Origin: Streptomyces sp. NBC_00102 | GTDB taxonomy: Bacteria > Actinomycetota > Actinomycetes > Streptomycetales > Streptomycetaceae | Direction: 5' to 3' | Assembly: GCF_026343115.1 (NCBI RefSeq) | Contig: NZ_JAPEMC010000001.1 | Span: 5,559,001 to 5,623,000 of the forward strand | DNA: 64,000 nt | In this document: piece after piece, positions 62,745 through 64,000 of the stretch | How the letters are laid out: every line of letters starts with the position of its first letter | Position numbering within the stretch: position 1 is the stretch's first letter | Position numbers and translations under genes: made by a program | Notes under the pieces: model-generated | The model's database searches: none | What the model was told of the DNA's origin: nothing | Seen by the model: the letters and a program-made list of their open reading frames with translations, nothing else

Positions 62745-63353
62745 GTGCTGGTCAAGTGGATGCGTTGCGCCGTGGTGGACCGTCATGGGTTCGAACAGGG
62801 CCGGCGACAGGGGGCGGGGCTGCTCGATGAGCCGGGGTTCCGAGGGCAGGGCGGCGGGTGGAGCCGGGGACGGCCGGACGTCGCCCACGTCTTCGCGTTC
62901 TGGGAGAACCGGGTCTTCTACGACTCCTACATGGCGCGGGCCGGGGACGGCGCGGACGCGGGGCGGCCGGGCGCCTACCGGGACGTGCAGGTCAAGCTGT
63001 TCGAGCACCGCTTCGACGTGAAGACGGGCTTCGAACCGGACTTCACCGACGTCGATGTCGTCCGGGTGGCCCACAGCAAGGTTCGCGAGGACCGGGTGGA
63101 ACACTTCGCGCTCATGCAGTACCGGGTCTGGAACCCGGCCATGGCGGGGTCCCCGGGCATGCTGCGGGGAGTCTTCGGCGAAGCGCCGGGCAACGAGTTC
63201 CTGGTGCTCTCGATGTGGCAGTCGAGCGCGGAGCGCGGAAAATACCGCGTCCAGAGCGCGGAGCGGCTGTCGGAACGGGCCGAGACCGAGACGGACGTAC
63301 TGGCCCTGACCGGGGACGTGGTCCAGCTGGAACCGTCCTGGACGGTCGCCTGA
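62745..63353 (+). CDS. YdbC-like DUF4937 protein
   Basis: Protein of 202 residues beginning MLVKWMRCAVVDRHGFEQGRRQG, the hallmark of the YdbC/DUF4937 family. It resembles a duplicated antibiotic-biosynthesis-monooxygenase (ABM) ferredoxin-like fold; the second half (ALMQYRVWNPAMAG ... FLVLSMWQSSAERGKYR) reads like the second repeat. Function unknown. It is divergent from the DUF1152 gene across 91 bases. Confidence 0.75.
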   Translation: MLVKWMRCAVVDRHGFEQGRRQGAGLLDEPGFRGQGGGWSRGRPDVAHVFAFWENRVFYDSYMARAGDGADAGRPGAYRDVQVKLFEHRFDVKTGFEPDFTDVDVVRVAHSKVREDRVEHFALMQYRVWNPAMAGSPGMLRGVFGEAPGNEFLVLSMWQSSAERGKYRVQSAERLSERAETETDVLALTGDVVQLEPSWTVA

Positions 63354-63461
63354 CCGGTCGCGCCGCCCGGGGCGCACGGGCTGGGGTCTTCGCGGTGCGT
63401 GGACCCGGTCCAGGCGGCTTGGTGCCATGCGGGTCGGTGACGTGCCGCCCGGTTTCCGCGC

Positions 63462-63509
63462 GCTGCCCGGTGTCTGCGCTGCCCGGTGTCTGCGCCGCCC
63501 GGTGTCCGT
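63462..63509. repeat. 16-bp tandem repeat, three copies
   Basis: Two perfect copies of GCTGCCCGGTGTCTGC and one degenerate copy in the 205-base gap before the phosphatase gene. Confidence 0.9.
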
Positions 63510-63513
63510 GCTG

Positions 63514-63552
63514 TCGTTCGAACGAGGCGTATGCGTGCGCAGCATTTAGGGT
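63514..63552 (+). promoter_or_regulatory. Palindrome and -10 upstream of the phosphatase gene
   Basis: TCGTTCGAACGA (63514-63525) is a perfect 12-bp palindrome. TAGGGT (63547-63552) follows at a distance typical of -35/-10 and is 6 bases before the ATG, so the transcript is probably leaderless with an operator at the -35. Confidence 0.5.
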
Positions 63553-63558
63553 CGTCCC

Positions 63559-64000
63559 ATGGCACGACCCCAGCGCATCGTCCTCGTACGGCACGGAGAG
63601 TCCGAGGGCAATGTGGACGACACGGTGTACGAACGTGAGCCCGATCATGCCCTGCGGCTGACGCACACCGGGTTCCAGCAGGCGGCGGCGGCCGGATTCC
63701 GGTTGCGCGAGCTGTTCGGCGAGGAACGGGTGAGCGTGTACGTCTCCCCCTACCGCCGCACCCACGAGACCTTCCGCGCGCTCGACCTCGACCTCACCCG
63801 GGTAAGGGTGCGCGAGGAGCCCCGGCTGCGCGAGCAGGACTGGGGAAACTGGCAGGACCCGGACGACGTGCGGCTCCAGAAGGCGTACCGGGACGCCTAC
63901 GGCCACTTCTTCTACCGCTTCGCCCAGGGCGAGTCCGGCGCCGACGTCTACGACCGCGTCGGGGCCTTCCTGGAGAGCCTCCACCGCAGTTTCCAGGCTC
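63559..64000 (+). CDS. Histidine phosphatase family protein, 5' part
   Basis: Phosphoglycerate-mutase-like phosphatase cut by the window end after 147 codons. The catalytic RHG motif is at the start (RIVLVRHGESEGNVDD), a second Arg is in VYVSPYRRTHETF and the Glu region in REEPRLREQDWGNW. The C-terminal catalytic His is outside. The family includes small-metabolite phosphatases; substrate unknown. Confidence 0.88.
   Translation, partial: MARPQRIVLVRHGESEGNVDDTVYEREPDHALRLTHTGFQQAAAAGFRLRELFGEERVSVYVSPYRRTHETFRALDLDLTRVRVREEPRLREQDWGNWQDPDDVRLQKAYRDAYGHFFYRFAQGESGADVYDRVGAFLESLHRSFQA

Noticed and set aside
1..64000. tRNA genes, integrase attachment sites or transposases
   Set aside because: None was recognised on either strand; no integrase or transposase motif is present in any believable frame.

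Overview
The window is a high-GC actinobacterial chromosome segment, almost certainly from a Streptomyces. Support comes from strong third-position GC bias, frequent GTG starts, many start codons only 6-7 bases after a TANNNT-like -10 element, and the gene order. The order ftsK, rodZ-like, rimO, pgsA, cinA, clgR, dps ... DUF3046, recA, recX ... gluABCD, gluRK ... miaB, miaA, dapF, rshA, hflX ... lexA, nrdR, nrdJ is the conserved Streptomyces core block around recA, known in S. coelicolor and partly kept in Mycobacterium. There is no tRNA, rRNA, CRISPR array, intact transposase or prophage.

Layout. 1-6.8 kb: end of the DNA translocase gene ftsK, a RodZ-like membrane regulator, a rimO-pgsA-cinA run with overlapping stop/start codons, the protease regulator clgR and a Dps protein. 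7-13.3 kb: a small membrane protein, a GNAT remnant, and a repair pair on the minus strand (Nei-type glycosylase and the giant helicase Lhr). 13.4-18 kb: an AraC regulator with an AzlCD amino-acid exporter, a toroid-fold protein, DUF3046 and an AI-2E family permease. 18.2-20.3 kb: a divergent pair, a genuine TetR-class repressor and a TetX-like FAD monooxygenase, with two tet-operator-like sites between them. 20.4-22.5 kb: recA with promoter and SOS box, then recX. 22.5-27.3 kb: a long imperfect palindrome, two hypothetical genes, and a sulfur unit (cysteine dioxygenase and rhodanese) preceded by a leaderless cysteine-rich leader peptide, then a phenol-hydroxylase-type monooxygenase. 27.4-34.5 kb: glutamate uptake system gluABCD, the divergent two-component system gluRK, and an orphan TAXI binding protein.

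34.6-45.3 kb holds tRNA modification genes (miaB, miaA), an extradiol-dioxygenase-like protein, an orphan antitoxin-like protein, dapF, the stringent-response protein rshA, an M1 metallopeptidase and hflX. 45.4-53.4 kb holds a lipoprotein serine protease and an NRPS-independent siderophore locus (aminotransferase, two IucA/IucC synthetases, a siderophore-type acyltransferase). 53.5-60.8 kb holds dinG, lexA (with a perfect SOS box) and the nrdR-nrdJ operon with paired NrdR boxes. 60.8-64 kb holds a TerD protein, a DUF1152 protein, a YdbC-like protein and a truncated histidine phosphatase.

The main themes are DNA repair and SOS (recA, recX, lexA, dinG, lhr, nei), nucleotide supply (nrdRJ), tRNA and ribosome modification, glutamate sensing and uptake, and iron scavenging. 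The best candidates for new biology are the TetR/tetO/TetX-like switch (19.5-19.65 kb), the leaderless Cys leader peptide upstream of cysteine dioxygenase (25.5-25.7 kb), the 165-base palindrome after recX, and the siderophore locus that lacks the usual hydroxylase and decarboxylase.
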